From contig JAQFVV010012395.1 of NCBI GenBank assembly GCA_028023455.1, positions 6,634,001 to 6,698,000 of the forward strand: 64,000 nucleotides of DNA, given 5' to 3'. Positions 41,501-53,500 of this stretch are shown one piece after another; position 1 is the first letter of the stretch; each line of letters begins with the position of its first letter. The position numbers and the translations under genes are program-made. The notes below the pieces were generated by a model. That model was given only the letters and a program-made list of their open reading frames with translations, ran no database searches and was not told the DNA's origin. Origin of the DNA: Epiperipatus broadwayi. Taxonomy: Eukaryota; Onychophora; Udeonychophora; Euonychophora; Peripatidae.

Positions 41501-44500
41501 AGACTACACAGATTTGCATTTGAAAGAAAATATTCTATCCTTATTTAACCTTAGGCCAAAAGTTCGCAGCCAAACCGGCATCAATCCATCTGATATATCG
41601 ATGTATTCAAATGTAATACGACTACAACAGCACAAAAGGTTAAGAGAAGAAATTGCCTCTTGTCAGATAGGGATACTACATCTATCAGACAAGAAGAGCA
41701 ATAAAAAAAAAACTCCATAGGAAGGAACTGCGGTCTCCGTCTTATAATTCCTCCCATAGGCAAAACGAGTGTGTGCGACGTATAAATAGCAATTCTGCCC
41801 GTAGCGAATCTCGTACTACATCTACTAATTACACCAATATATCCAATCCATTGACCTAATTCAACTACGAAACAAATAGCCTAAGATTACCCTCCCCTAA
41901 TATAACTTTACAAATCTATATAGCCATTCGCGCCTGACTTAAGTTTAACATTTATATAATTTAATTTATCGCAAAACAAAAATCATAAATAAAACTTAAA
42001 GAACAAAAAAAATAAATGGAAATGATTTTACAAAAAAGAAATACATCAAATAAAATTATAACTAATTAATAAATTAAGTTGGTCAGATAGGATTCTATTT
42101 CTTATAAATTAAATAATGAGAAAGTTTATATTTTAAAGTTCTTAGTGTTTCAACATGTTTTTAAAGTTCTTATGATTTTTAAAATGTTCCTCTTTGTCCA
42201 TTGCATGCCATTTGGAATCCACGTTAAATCCCCCGATGATCCTGTTGTCCTCAGTATAAGAAAAGCGATGTTTCATTTCTTTTTTTTATAACAATTGAAG
42301 GAATTGAAAGTGCGTCTTTCAATCCCTTCACCTCCAACTCTCTGACTTAACACATCTCTGTCTTCTAATTAATTAAACCAAATCACTTTTTTATTTCCAA
42401 ATTTTTTCTTTTATACGTAACTTAAGGATCCAATGGACATTACTTCATCGATGTGATGGTCTTTTCACTGAGGTCCAATTCCATTGTTTTTTTCTCCTAT
42501 CTGACCTTTGTTTATACATTTTAAATGCCCCAGGCTAGTTTACATTTGACTAATTAAATTAATCATTTCCATTTTTTCAATAACATTAATTAATTTGTTT
42601 TGTACAAACTTACGATATATTTTTATTTTTAAATCTTTACAGATAATTTAGTTTTAAAATACTTTTTCTTTTTTTTAATAAAGTTTCTTTTTTTTAATTT
42701 CTCATCTGTGCGATTTAAATATATATATGAGTTTAGTATAGAATTTTAATTTTCAATTTTTAATTCTTAAAAAAAGAAGTTTTATTTGTGAACTTTTATT
42801 TTTTTCATGTTTACTAATAAAAAAATAATGTAACGTATGAGACCATTACATATCAGTAAACTTGCTTAAAAAAAATAAACAAAAAAAAATATTTTACTTA
42901 GGGTTAGTAATTACAGTACACGATTAACAAAATTTCCAAAACATTCGGTTAGTATAAAAACTATATACAAAAAAAAATGTTTACTATCGCTTTCCTAAGG
43001 ACCATTTATGTCTACGCCTCCTCCCCCCAAGCATTCTATTTTTTTATACATTTTATTTTTACACACGGCATGACAAGCAAATTTTATAAATTATTTAATT
43101 AAGAAGGTTACATTGAGGTAAATATGTTTTAAAAAATAATGGGTTTATACATGTATATTTGCAGCACAATTATAAATACCACCAACTTATTTATGACTGA
43201 CTGAAATGCTTAGATAGGGTTACACTGAAGTAATTCCCAAAGGTACTCATCGTAAGGTACCACATTTCGATCATAAACTTATGTGGCTGTGCGCGCCTAT
43301 ACACGTTGAAGCATAATATATATTAACAAAAAAAAAACATATTAATTGCAACCTTTTGACTTTCTTTTTAATAAAACACAATTTAAAATTATTAATATTT
43401 TCTCATGTTTAATATATGTGCAATTTCGTTCTGGCAGCACTTTTATAAGATTTAACGTATACAGCTTTATGTAAATAGATAAGAATATTTCATTTTGAAA
43501 AAATTTGCTCAGGGTACTGGTGGTTTATTAAAGATTGGCCCCACATTGGCTGCCAGTTATAATGATCCGGAGAAAAGGGGACTTAACATAATCTGCACTA
43601 CAGGGCGCCACTAGGCATTTGAACCTAGAAAATTTATATAGTAGACAGATACGTTAGTTAAAAAAAAATTTTTATTGGTTGATTCCAGTCGTTAGCCCAT
43701 TGTCACTAGCTCAGTGGAACAGCAGAGATTTATATTTTACAATAAATTCTTATCTAAGAATATTTTAAAAAAAGAATAAAATAAGCCACTGCCAGTAATT
43801 AACATACAAACATTTATTTATGCACATATATAAAATTTAACATTATTATTTTTTAACTTTTATTTTAGATTTTAATTCACATTTTAATTTTTATACTATT
43901 ATAAGTTCGCACAGATGAATTTATAAAAGTTTGCTTTATAAATGTTGAGTATAGATCGGTTACATAGATTACAAGGTCAAAAACATTCCAAAGTAAACAT
44001 AAACGATCAAAATATAAAGTCATTGATGGAAATGCAGAGGGAAATTTATAAGAAACCCAATGGCATTCATCGTAAAATGCCGCAAGACACCAATAACTTA
44101 AAATACATCCAACATAAATACATCTTAGATACTCACCGTAAGGTATCAGTATTTACTGAATGTCTATACATTTTGATCAAATATGAAAATCAAAAACAAT
44201 TAACCGGTAACGAACCCATGCAAGCGTCTATACCCAACTTAAATTTAATGCATTTTTATTTAGAGTATCGAGTATGAATAGACTACACAGATTTGCATTT
44301 GAAAGAAAATATTCTATCCTTATTTAACCTTAGGTCAAAAGTTCACAGCCAAACCGGCGTCAATCCATCTGATATATCGATGTATTCAATGTAATACGAC
44401 TACAACAGCACAAAAGGTTAAGAGAAGAAATTGCCTCTCATCAGATAGGAATACTACATCTATCAGACAAGAAGAGCAATAAAAAAAAAACTCCATAGGA

Positions 44501-47500
44501 AGGAACTGCGGTCTTTGTCTTATAATTCCTCCCATAGACGAAACGAGTGTGTGCGATGTATAAATAGCGATTCTGCCCCTAGCGAATCTCGTACTACATC
44601 TACTAATTACACCAATATATCCAATCCATTGACCTAATTCAACTACGAAACAAATAGCCTAAGATTACCCTCCCCTAATATAACTTTACAAATCTATATA
44701 GCCATTCGCGCCTGACTTAAGTTTAACATTTATATAATTTAATTTATCGCAAAACAAAAATCATAAATAAATCTTAAAAACAAAAAAAATAAATGGAAAT
44801 GATTTTACAAAAAAGAAATACATCAAATAAAATTATAACTAATTAATAAATTAAGTTGGTCAGATAGGATTCTATTTCTTATAAATTAAATAATGAGAAA
44901 GTTTATATTTTAAAGTTCTTAGTGTTTCAACATGTTTTTACAGTTCTTACAATTTTTAAAATGTTCCTCTTTGTCCATTGCATGCCATTTGGAATCCACG
45001 TTAAATCCTCCGATGATCCTGTTGTATTCAAAAATAAAATAAATTTTTTTATTTAAATTTTTTATATGAAAAAAAAGAAATTTAATTTCTTCCTTCCCTC
45101 CCCCCACCCCCACTCCCAACCCACACCCCTCTCTATATTAAATAAAACAAATCAATTTTTTTTATTTTAATTTTTTTTATTTTAAATAAATTTAAAACCA
45201 AGAACATTACTTCTTCAATGTGATGGTCTTTTCAGAAAGGTCAACTCCATTTTTTTTCTCTCCTATCTAACTTTTTTTTTTAAATTTAAATACCCCAGGC
45301 GAGTTTAATTTTAATAAATAAATTTAATATTTTTATTTTTTTAAAAAAAATAAATAAATTTTTTTTTAAAAAACTAAAAATAAATTTTTTTATTTAAATC
45401 TTTATAAAAAATTTTTATTTAAAAAATTTTTTTTTTTTTTTAAAAAAGTTTCTTTTTTTAATTTTTCATCTGTGCGATATGAGTTTAGTATAAAATTTTA
45501 ATTTTCAATTTTTAATTCTTAAAAAAAGAAGTTTTATTTGCGAACTTTTATTTTTTTCATGTTTACTAATAAAAAATAATGTAATGTCGTATGTGCCTGT
45601 TACAATAAATATATATATATTGCTTATAACTTCTTTCATATACACTTCAATGCAAACAAATTTTCTTAAAAAATTTCTTTATTTTCCTTACAGTTTCAAC
45701 TGTCCACCAGTCTTCATCAGAGCTTTTCAAACTTCCTCTGCTTTAAAATAACCTTCTTTATTTGTCTTACAGTTTTGACTGTCCAGCAATCTTCATCAGA
45801 TGTTTTCAAACCTCTTTATTACATCTTATAATGCAAAGTGTTCATCAATATTTATGATGTAACTTTATATATTAAGATGTTAAGATAAATTGTGTTTAGA
45901 GTGCAAAGGCAATCTGATGATGATCAATTATTTGTGCTTCATCATGATATTTTATTATGTGGTTAATCAGTGTTCCTTCGAGTAGTACATTTAACATACA
46001 TTTTTAGTTCATGTTTGCCTCAAATATTACTCAAAGATCATACTCAAAACTATTTAAGTTTAAATATTTAGCAGGTGCAATTCATAAGCAAATATACATT
46101 TTTAATTTCATATAATGTCCTGCATAATTTAATGCAGTGATAGACTGTTGGATTGTGGAGATCCAGGTTTATGAATTATGGCTCTGTGCTTCATCACTTC
46201 AGTGTTTATACTTTTAATGAATTCCTGAGCAATATATCATTCAATTACTATTATTATTTCATATAATGTGTAGATTAAGCAATTTAAATTAAAAATATTA
46301 AAAAGATTTAACTTGAAAAGAGAATCCCTTTCTTTAAAAGAATTTAAACATGTAAGAGTATTTAAACTAATTTGGAAGAAAAATCAGGTATTCACTTAAG
46401 ATATTTTTACTTTTACTAAAGATGTGTAAATTACTACTAATATTCTGTCTTCACCATAATTAATGTTATTCAAATTAAGCACACTACTATCATATGAACC
46501 ATAGAGTGGTCACTTTAATTAAAATGTAGATAAATTATCTCTATGCATTAAAGATACTTCATTGGAAGTTCAGCTTTGTGATTTTAATCACAGACAATCA
46601 GTGGATATAGTAAGACTTGGCTTAAATATTCCTGCTTTTGTGCCCATTTCAACATTCTCAGCAATAACTGTTTAATAGATAGACTGTCTCTGCTAAAGGA
46701 TCTGTTAAAGTGTACTTTCTAAATAAATCACTATTGTTTAATCTCTATAGAAGAGATTAGAGTGATCAGATTCTCATTTCCTGCAGAAGATGAAAGTTCT
46801 TCTTGTTTGGTATGTTTTTATTAAGAAAGAAAAGCTTTGAAAACAGTTAAAATAACATCAGTGATTTTAAATCTCAGACTATAATAAAATTAGTGCCATA
46901 AACATTTTGAATGTAAGGTCATAATTAACCCAAAACCCCACCATAAAGCTTACTATTCTATTTTAGTACTATCTACTATAAGCTAGAGTTTTCACTGCTT
47001 GCTAGGTGGTATAATTATTTAATTTTCATCTCAGACCATTTGCTGATTTTGTTATTATTATCAAACGACTTGAATTTCAAAGCTGTAAATGGTGTAGTCT
47101 ACAATTTATTATCAAACTAAAGCTTGATATTAAATAAAGGAATTAAAGATGATTGCAAGATGCATAACTGAATTGGGTCTCAACTTTTAATTCGAAGTCT
47201 TTACTGATAAAGACAAGACAGAATTTTGGAAAATTAAATTACACTTTCCAGTGGTAACCACTGATAACATAACTCGAGCTTATAATAGATGGCGCTAGAG
47301 TAGAAAATAAATGCTCTTGTAAGGTTGCAAAAAACTCTTATGGATATGCCACATATGTATCATGTTAAAAAAAAATGAAGTAAAAATGGAAATCGAAAGA
47401 TTTTAGTGTTTAGGAGTTAATAAATAATTTGAATCCAAAAGTGACAGATGTGCGCCATTCATGGACCTTGAGCTTCAAAGTTTGCCATACTATTCTACCA

Positions 47501-50500
47501 AACCATTTACTGCTCAAGAATTCATAAGATAAAGTTTGGGCACTAGAAGTGTCAGACCTAGGCATGATCTGTGAACCTTAAGATCCATAGTTTTTCATTT
47601 TACTACTGCACCAAATCACACAGGATAAAAAAATGATAAAGAAAATATAATTACTGAATCATATGAATGCTTTATTATTGTTGTATGAGACAAATTAAGG
47701 TACAATTCTTAAAGCATGTTAAATAATTTGTTGGACTATTTCCATTATCTAATATTAAATATTGAATGTCTTTAGAAAAAATTTAAAATTTATTTAAACA
47801 TTTCAAATACATTAAGTTATTAGTAATAACATATAGATTAATATATAAAACAGAATTTTGAATGATACTCTTCTCTCTTCTCCAGATATTGATCTAATCA
47901 GTGACAGCATGGAAATTGAACCTGGACCTTTAGATTTGTTGGCCAACAAGTGACAGTTCTGGCAGGGGTATCAAATCTAGACCTTTACATTAGTGAATAT
48001 TGAATTTAAGGCTATGCTCTAACCAACTGACATATTCTGCTAAAGTTTAGAGTATTATTTTAAAATTAAATATACACAAATCTAAAAATCCAGGTTCAAT
48101 TCCCATGCTAGCACTGTCACTAATCAGGTCAGCAACACCCAAAGAAGATAGCAGAATAATATCACTTGAAACTTTGTATTATATACTAAGCTGTGTGCTA
48201 TTATAAATGGTGAATGTATTTGAAAAGTTTAAAATTTTTCTAAAAACCTTCAATATGTAACAATAATGGAAATAATCCAACAAATAATTAATATTAAAAT
48301 GCCATAATCACAAAGCTTCAACAAATATTAAAGCCTATGCATATAACTAATAATCTGAAAAGACTATGAATATGGAGCAACAAGGGCTCTGAAAGCGCTA
48401 AGTCTGTAAATCAGAATATATATACAAAAGCCTACAAATTATTACATAAAAAGTTTCACTGCAATGCATCAGTGTATTATTAAAGCCTATGTTGTATTTA
48501 AAAAAAAATATTTGAATAGATTTTGACACATATACTAAAACACTTGTCTAAATGTCTTTCACCGAAAATGTCTGTTTGAAACAGTTGAAACATTAATGTT
48601 ATTCATTAATAATAATAAAAAGACTAATTAAACGTTTTTTTAAATCTTTAATGATTATATTTTTTAAAAATATAATTCTTAAAACTATAATAAAGTTTAT
48701 AATGTTTGTTTATAATTGCAATAATATGGAGATGAGTTAGTATTTTGTAGTGTTCACAAAACAGCATTAGTACAAGCTCATTTAAATATCATGATTACCG
48801 TTTCAATGATAGGGTTATAAGCAATTTTTTCTTAAAATCAATTAAAAAGAATAAAGTGAATGCTTATTTTCATATTACTCTCTCTAAAAGTATTAGCATA
48901 TTAGAAAATATATAAAATGTAAATGTTTAATGTATATATTTTTCTTTTTTGCAATTTATTGTCTAATTTAGAGTGAATTCAGAGCTAAAAATTCTAAATT
49001 CAAATTCAAATCTGTCATTTCTATTGCTTGAATGCAATAAGACCTATTGAACAACTAACCATTTGGCCACTTATTATTTATTTTATAAACAAAATCTAAA
49101 ACTCTTAAATAAGAATATTGTATTTGTGATAATACTGCTGGTGGAAAAAATTTCTTTTTATTGTAACCATTTTCTATTTTTCCAGGTCAAGAGCGATTTG
49201 GAAACATGACGAGAGTTTACTATAAAGAAGCAGTAGGAGCTTTCATTGTTTTTGATGTAACAAGATCATCAACATTTGAAGCAGTACAAAAATGGAAAAT
49301 GGACTTGGATAGTAAAGTTCAACTTTTAGATGGAGATCGCGTACCATGTGTGCTTCTAGCTAATAAGGTAATGTTTAAGATTGATACTAGGTATCACTTC
49401 ATACTGAAAATGTAATATTCACTTATTATTCATATTGTAATATATGAATCATCTTGTCATTGACCGTACACATCGCTGGTGCCACTCAAAAACAGTTAAA
49501 TACACTGTTTACTGAGGCACCCTGTATTGACCTATAGTATGTTATGTTCATATCTCACAATTCACACTTGGTTCAAGCACCGTTCTTACTGTACAAGTGA
49601 TCACTATTCAGCCTGCACTATCGTATAGTAGATTTGAAGTCAATGTGACATTTGCATTGTTATTTAATAAAGTATTAAATTACAGGATTTACTTCTTAAA
49701 ACAGGTCAGTCATTGGACTTATTTTAAAAATAGTAAAGGTCATAAATAATGGCTTTGTTATTGTCGTTATTAAAAAAGAACACATTTACATATTTTTTAA
49801 AAGCGCCACTGTATTTTTCGTTATTAAAAAAAAAAGTAAACACAAATACTTATTTTAAAGCTATTTTGGATTTACTTCTTAAAAAAGATTAGTCATTGAC
49901 TTAAAAATCACTTCTTAAAAAAAGTTCCTGATTTTGTTGTTGTCATTATGCTTCTAAAAAAAGATCAGTTACTTGCTAAAAGGTCTCAGCCAAATAACAT
50001 TATATTTCAGTGTTTTTCATTAGCACCAGTGCCATCCAGTGATGTGTACGGTCATTGATACTAGTACCTCTTTTAATGTAGTTTTGCAGGTTATATTTGT
50101 ATATAGTGATGATACCCAAAATATTTATGAACTATTGCATTAAATTTACCTCACCCACATTATATAAGGTAATGGAAACAGAATCATAAGAATACATTTA
50201 CTTATTTTTTAAAACACCACCATAATTTTCGTTATTAAAAAAAAAGAAAGTAAACACACATACTTATTTTAAAGATTTTTGGATTTATTTCTTTAAAAAG
50301 ATCAGTCATTGACTTAAAAATCACTTCTTAAAAAAGTTCACAACGTTGTTATTGTTGTTAGTCAGTTACTTTCTAAAAGGTCATGGCCAGGTAATGTTAT
50401 ATTTCAATATTTTTCATTAGCACCAGCGCCATCCAGCAATGTGTAAGATCATTGATACTAGTATCTCTTTTAATGTAGTTTTTAAACAAGGCAAAACTCT

Positions 50501-53500
50501 CTCCATATAGTAGTGCCACCCTGTGCCAACCAGACTAATCAATGGATGCCAGAAGGCTTCTGCATAAAATCCCTATCTAGTGCCTACTCATCCAATATCC
50601 CCAGACTAGTTTCTGCCTTGTGGCCTTCGTCAATGAGGAGTCTTGGATCTGAGAGCACTGCACCTAGATCTTAAAATGATCCTCAGATTAGAAACTAGTC
50701 TGGTGATATTGGATGATTATGCACTAGGTAGGGATTTTCTGCACAAGCCTTCTGGCATCGATTGATTACTCTAGCTTGCACTGAGTGGCACTACTGTATG
50801 GAGAGTTTTGCCTGTTTTAACAGGAGTCCCATTCTTGGTATATTAGTGAATCATGCAAAAAATGATTACTCATATAACAGTTTATTAATGTTATATATAG
50901 AGTAAGTTAAAAACAAACTCTTATGAAGCTTCAAAAATACCCTCAACCTCAGACCGCGGTTTCTGCCTCTAGCATCATCAGTGAGGTGCTAGGGAATAAA
51001 AATACTAGAACTAGTCCAGCATTTTATCAATGCCTAACTATTGAGAAAAAAATCTGAAACTTTCAGACATTTAAATGTCCAAAAATCCAGCTATCTAACT
51101 CAAATAGCCGTATGGGACTGAACGAAGTTCAGATACCCCATATATTAATGGCTCTAGCAATATAAAATCGTCAAAGCATTAATAGCAAAAAACTAAAATT
51201 AAATTGATAAAAAATCAAGTCAGATGACCTAATTTTAATAAAGCTCCTATTTACAAATTTTATATATAGAGTAAGTTAAAAACAAACTCTTATGAAGCTT
51301 CAAAAATACCCTCAACCTCAGACCGTGGTTTCTGCCTCTAGCGTCATCAGTGAGGTGCTAGGGAATAAAAATACTAGAACTAGTCCAGCATTTTATCAAT
51401 GCCTAACTATTGAGAAGAAAATCTGAAACTTTCAGACATTTAAATGTCCAAAAATCCAGCTATCTAACTCAAATAGCCGTATGCTTTGGCGATTTTATAT
51501 TGCTAGAGCTATTAATATATGGTGTATCTGAACTTCGTTCAGTCCCATACGGCTATTTGAGTTAGATAGCTGGATTTTTGGACATTTAAATGTCTGAAAG
51601 TTTCAGATTTTCTTCTCAATAGTTAGGCATTGATAAAATGCTGGACTAGTTCTAGTATTTTTATTCCCTAGCACCTCACTGATGACGCTAGAGGCAGAAA
51701 CCGCGTCTGAGGTTGAGGGTATTTTTGAAGCTTCATAAGAGTTTGTTTTTAACTTACTCTATATATAACATTTGTAAATAGGAGCTTTATTAAAATTAGG
51801 TCATCTGACTTGATTTTTTATCAATTTAACAGTTTATAAAATATTTTTTTTAATGCTTGCATTAAGAGTGAATATTAACTTTTTGTTACTTCTTTCAATA
51901 TTTATTTTATAGCAACAACTGTAAGCAAATAAATTAGGTGCTACTAATTGCTCTGTGATTTTCACTTTTTTTTCAACCCAAGAAAATTGCTTCAACTTGT
52001 GTTGTAAATAATGTTACAGATGAAGTCAATGAAAACAAACTGATATTTCTGTTTAATAAAAATATATATTTCTTCAGTTATTAGTAAAACTAATTATAAA
52101 GATGACTTTCTATAATTAATAGTTAGCTATTTTTGAAAATTATCCTTTTTAAACTAGAAATATAATAAGTTGAGACTAAGTAAACAAATTCATAAATATT
52201 ACCAAAATCACACTTTTCTTTATTTTGCCGTAATATCCTATAAGTACAATTGATCTAAACCACTTCAAACACTTTTTAGCAAAACTCTTTAATTGTACAT
52301 ATACATACACTTATGTTTTGACTAACCTTCAGTCTTCTTCAGAGCTAATTTTTTTTTAAGAGAACAAACTGGCTCTGAAGAAAACTGAAGGTCAGTCGAA
52401 ATGTAGGTGTGTGTATATCTACAAATAAAGAGTTTTGCTTAAAAGTGTTTGAAGTGGTTTGGATAAATTGTATAAATAAATTCATATTTTGCTACATCAT
52501 CAAACATATTTGTATTAATATTTTGCTTTGATTTGATTCATAACTAAATAAATGAAATTAATAAAGTCTACTTATAATTCAAATGCTATGAAAATATAAC
52601 ATTGACAAAAAAGTATTTCATTTTTATTAGATGTACCCGGCTGATAAAAGCTGTCTTTTGTTAATTGGTTGCTTTAACAAAATTTTTAAAAGGTATAATG
52701 TAAATTAAACAAAACATTTTAATATTATATAAATAAATGTGTGTAAATAAGTCAACTATTTTATATAGCTTGATGTTTTTACAAACAATAACACCCAAAC
52801 AGCATCAAACTGTTGCACATGCGCTCTGGACCCTAAATATAAAATGAATGAATACCAACACTTCAACCACATGATGAAGTCTTTGGAAAAGATAGAATGG
52901 CCATCTATCTTTTCGAACCCAAACGCTTTTGTATGGGCGAATCTTAAGTGTTTGAAGGTGAAAGTGTGAAGATATTAAATAATCACTTTAACTTACTTTT
53001 ACATGCTTGAATGAGGGATGCTGGTGAAATTTATTAGAATTTACGATACGTCATTCTTATTTGAAATTAAATGTATATAAATAAGTCATTTTATATTTAG
53101 GGTCCAGAGCACATGTGCAACAGTTTAATGCTGTTTGGGTGTTATTTTGTTTGTAAAAAACATCACACTATATAAAATAGTTGACTTATTTCCATACATT
53201 TAATTTCAAATAAGAACGACGTATCATAAATTCTAATAAATTTCACCAGCGTCACTCATTCAAGCATGTAAAAGTAATTTAAAGTGATTATTTAATATCT
53301 TCACGCTTTTACTTTTAAACACATAAGATTCACCCATACAAAAGTGTTTGGGTTCGAAAAGATAAATGGCCATTCTATCTTTTCCAAAGACTTTATCATG
53401 TGGTTGAAGTGTTAGTATTCATTCATTTTATATTTAGGGTCCAGAGCGCATGTGCAACAGTTAATGCTGTTTGGGTGTTAGTGTTATAAATAAATGTGGT

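Larger units (their letters stand above)
40805..45608 (-). mobile_element. non-autonomous LTR retrotransposon with 2-kb LTRs
   Basis: Two near-identical direct repeats (40809-42850 and 43563-45604, both 2042 bp) flank a 712-bp interior without coding capacity. On the minus strand each LTR starts TGTAA and ends GGATCA (TG...CA). Seven bases inside the 5' LTR is TGGCAGCCAATGTGGGGC (43538-43555), matching the usual tRNA-Lys primer site TGGCGCCCAACGTGGGGC at 15 of 18 positions. This fixes the orientation. A 4-bp direct repeat, ataa, flanks the unit (40805-40808, 45605-45608). There is no gag or pol, so it is a LARD-type element dependent on a helper. A polypurine tract is not evident. It lies in Rab32 intron 3. 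Confidence 0.9.

Noticed and set aside
42851-43562. Coding interior of the LTR element
   Set aside because: Only 712 bp, no gag/pol motif in any frame; treated as a non-autonomous element.
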